A stretch of DNA of 64,000 bases, taken from contig NZ_JASF01000005.1 of assembly GCF_000622405.1 (NCBI RefSeq), forward strand, positions 1,488,001 to 1,552,000. Direction: 5' to 3'. Source of the DNA: Sulfitobacter donghicola DSW-25 = KCTC 12864 = JCM 14565. Its GTDB lineage: Bacteria; Pseudomonadota; Alphaproteobacteria; Rhodobacterales; Rhodobacteraceae. Position 1 is the first letter of the stretch. Each line of letters starts with the position of its first letter. A program made the position numbers and the translations under genes. Shown here one piece after another: positions 62,975 through 64,000 of the stretch. The notes under the pieces are model-generated. The model was not told the DNA's origin, ran no database searches, and worked only from the letters and a program-made list of their open reading frames with translations.

Positions 62975-63676
62975 TTAATCGGGGTCCAGCATGTATCCCG
63001 CTCCGCGAACGGTTTGTAGATAGCGGGGTTGTTTGGGGTCTGTTTCGATTTTGCGACGCAGGCGCGTGATCTGGACATCAACAGCGCGCTCTTGGGCCTG
63101 TCCACGGTCGCGGCCCAGCTCTTCCACCAGATTTGAGCGGCTTAATGCTTCGCCTGGTTTGGCGGCAAAGATTTTCATCAGTTGGACTTCTGTCGCGGTT
63201 AGACGCACCAGTTCATCCCCTTGCCACATCTCGCCGCGTTCGATGTCATAGCGGATGGGGCCAAGGCTCAGCACTTTGGGGGCGGTGTCCTCTGCTTGGG
63301 TTTCGGGCATCCGGCGCAGGATTGCATTGATCCGAAGCAGCAGCTCTTTTGGTTCAAAGGGTTTGGCAAGATAGTCGTCGGCGCCTGCTTCCAAACCTTC
63401 GATACGGTTATCGGTTTCACCTTTCGCGGTAAGCAAAAGAACAGGCGTTTCCAAAGTTTCGCGCAAGGAGCGTGTAAGGCTAAGCCCGTCTTCGCCCGGC
63501 ATCATGACATCGAGGATGATCATATCGAACTCAAGCCCCGATAAAACGCGGCGCGCATGGGCCGCGTCGCGGGCAGCGGTGACCAGAAAACCGTGCCGCA
63601 TCAGGAATTTTTGCAGCAGGGTGCGAATGCGTTCGTCGTCATCAACGATCAGTAGGTGTGCGTCGGGAATGCTCAT
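62975..63676 (-). CDS. petR: OmpR-family response regulator, PetR-like
   Basis: 233 residues. The receiver domain has the acidic pair VDDDE near 11-15, the phosphoacceptor D56 (MIILDVMMPGEDG) and the switch lysine in LAKPFEPKELLLRI. The C-terminal winged helix has LTATEVQLMKIFAAKPGEAL and VDVQITRLRRKIETDP. The upstream overlapping MarR-type gene gives the petP-petR pair known from Rhodobacter, where PetR affects cytochrome bc1 expression. No sensor kinase is adjacent. The symbol rests on this pairing. Confidence 0.88.
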   Translation of the reverse strand: MSIPDAHLLIVDDDERIRTLLQKFLMRHGFLVTAARDAAHARRVLSGLEFDMIILDVMMPGEDGLSLTRSLRETLETPVLLLTAKGETDNRIEGLEAGADDYLAKPFEPKELLLRINAILRRMPETQAEDTAPKVLSLGPIRYDIERGEMWQGDELVRLTATEVQLMKIFAAKPGEALSRSNLVEELGRDRGQAQERAVDVQITRLRRKIETDPKQPRYLQTVRGAGYMLDPD

Positions 63677-64000
63677 GATGCGTTATCCTTTAGGCGGGTA
63701 TAGCTGTTGCGCATTTCCGAATCCATCATCGCCTCTAGAACTGTGCGGAACCCTGCCACGGCGTCAGGGCCAGCATCCCGAAACGCGGACCGCATTCTTG
63801 CCCGTTGAGCGTCTGAGAGGGTTTGTTCCAATTTCTGTCCTGCCTGTGTGAGATTCAGATGGCGTTCACGCTTATCTATACGGCCAACTTTGCTTTCTAC
63901 CAGACCATCTGAGATGAGGGTACGCAATACACGGTTCAGCGACTGTTTTGTTACCCCAAGGATGTTCAACAGGTTATTAACTGTGGTGCCAGGGGCGCGC
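63673..64000 (-). CDS. petP: MarR-family regulator, PetP-like (truncated at window edge)
   Basis: About 109 residues are visible and the frame stays open to base 64000, so the N-terminus is outside. The winged helix is clear: LLNILGVTKQSLNRVLRTLI, then DGLVESKVGRIDKRERHLNL and a helical tail. Its stop overlaps the petR start by four bases (ATGA). In Rhodobacter petP precedes petR in the same way. The ligand is unknown. Confidence 0.85.
   Translation of the reverse strand, partial: RAPGTTVNNLLNILGVTKQSLNRVLRTLISDGLVESKVGRIDKRERHLNLTQAGQKLEQTLSDAQRARMRSAFRDAGPDAVAGFRTVLEAMMDSEMRNSYTRLKDNAS

Overview
The window looks like chromosome of an alphaproteobacterium of the order Rhodobacterales (Roseobacter group). 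This rests on gene content and order: a PetP/PetR-like regulator pair, the rnd-lptC-lptA-lptB-hpf-ptsN block, xseB-ispA-dxs, an NDUFA9-type protein next to uppP, and roseobacter-style glycan genes. The species cannot be named from the sequence alone.

Layout. 1-2.7 kb: end of an unknown gene, a secreted PBP-like/OmpA fusion and radC. 2.8-6.2 kb: dnaK-dnaJ with a heat-shock-type promoter, an intergenic hairpin and a terminator. 6.2-6.9 kb: alkB. 6.9-16.4 kb: a surface-glycan region with an ABC-2 export permease, cysQ, galU, four glycosyltransferases and a two-part sulfotransferase; together they suggest a sulfated polysaccharide. 16.4-20.2 kb: ptsN, hpf, the lptBAC genes and rnd (minus strand). 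20.2-23.8 kb: a PaaX-like regulator and an ectoine hydrolase (doeA), divergent from a class III aminotransferase, with repeated ATTGATC sites before the operons. 24.4-28.2 kb: a 3.7-kb integrated element in the 3' end of tRNA-Leu(CAG), bounded by 30-bp direct repeats. It carries a tyrosine integrase, an unknown gene, an AlpA-type regulator broken by an amber codon and a run of small DNA-binding genes.

28.3-41.3 kb: housekeeping genes (NDUFA9-like, uppP, gltD, gltB, mtgA, a glutathione transferase, queG, a hydantoinase/oxoprolinase subunit). 41.3-48.0 kb, minus strand: msrB-msrA, a DMT exporter, HU, and an ade / SMI1-like / amn purine-salvage operon. 48.1-58.1 kb: a VOC protein and a second exopolysaccharide locus with a GT4 glycosyltransferase, a Wza-like lipoprotein, an epimerase, an initiating sugar transferase, a CapD/WbpM-like dehydratase, YjbH, YjbF and a small acidic-tailed protein. 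58.1-64 kb: an SDR protein, a NaChBac-type sodium channel, xseB-ispA-dxs, and the PetR/PetP pair, the last gene running off the end.

The least explained parts are the tRNA-Leu element, the two-part sulfotransferase with its partner genes, the SMI1-like protein inside the adenine salvage operon, the YjbH/YjbF/small-protein group, and a 40-bp intergenic sequence present near radC and again between gltD and gltB. No wholly new system can be shown from sequence alone. Start codons were chosen by ribosome-binding site, overlap with the upstream gene and family length.
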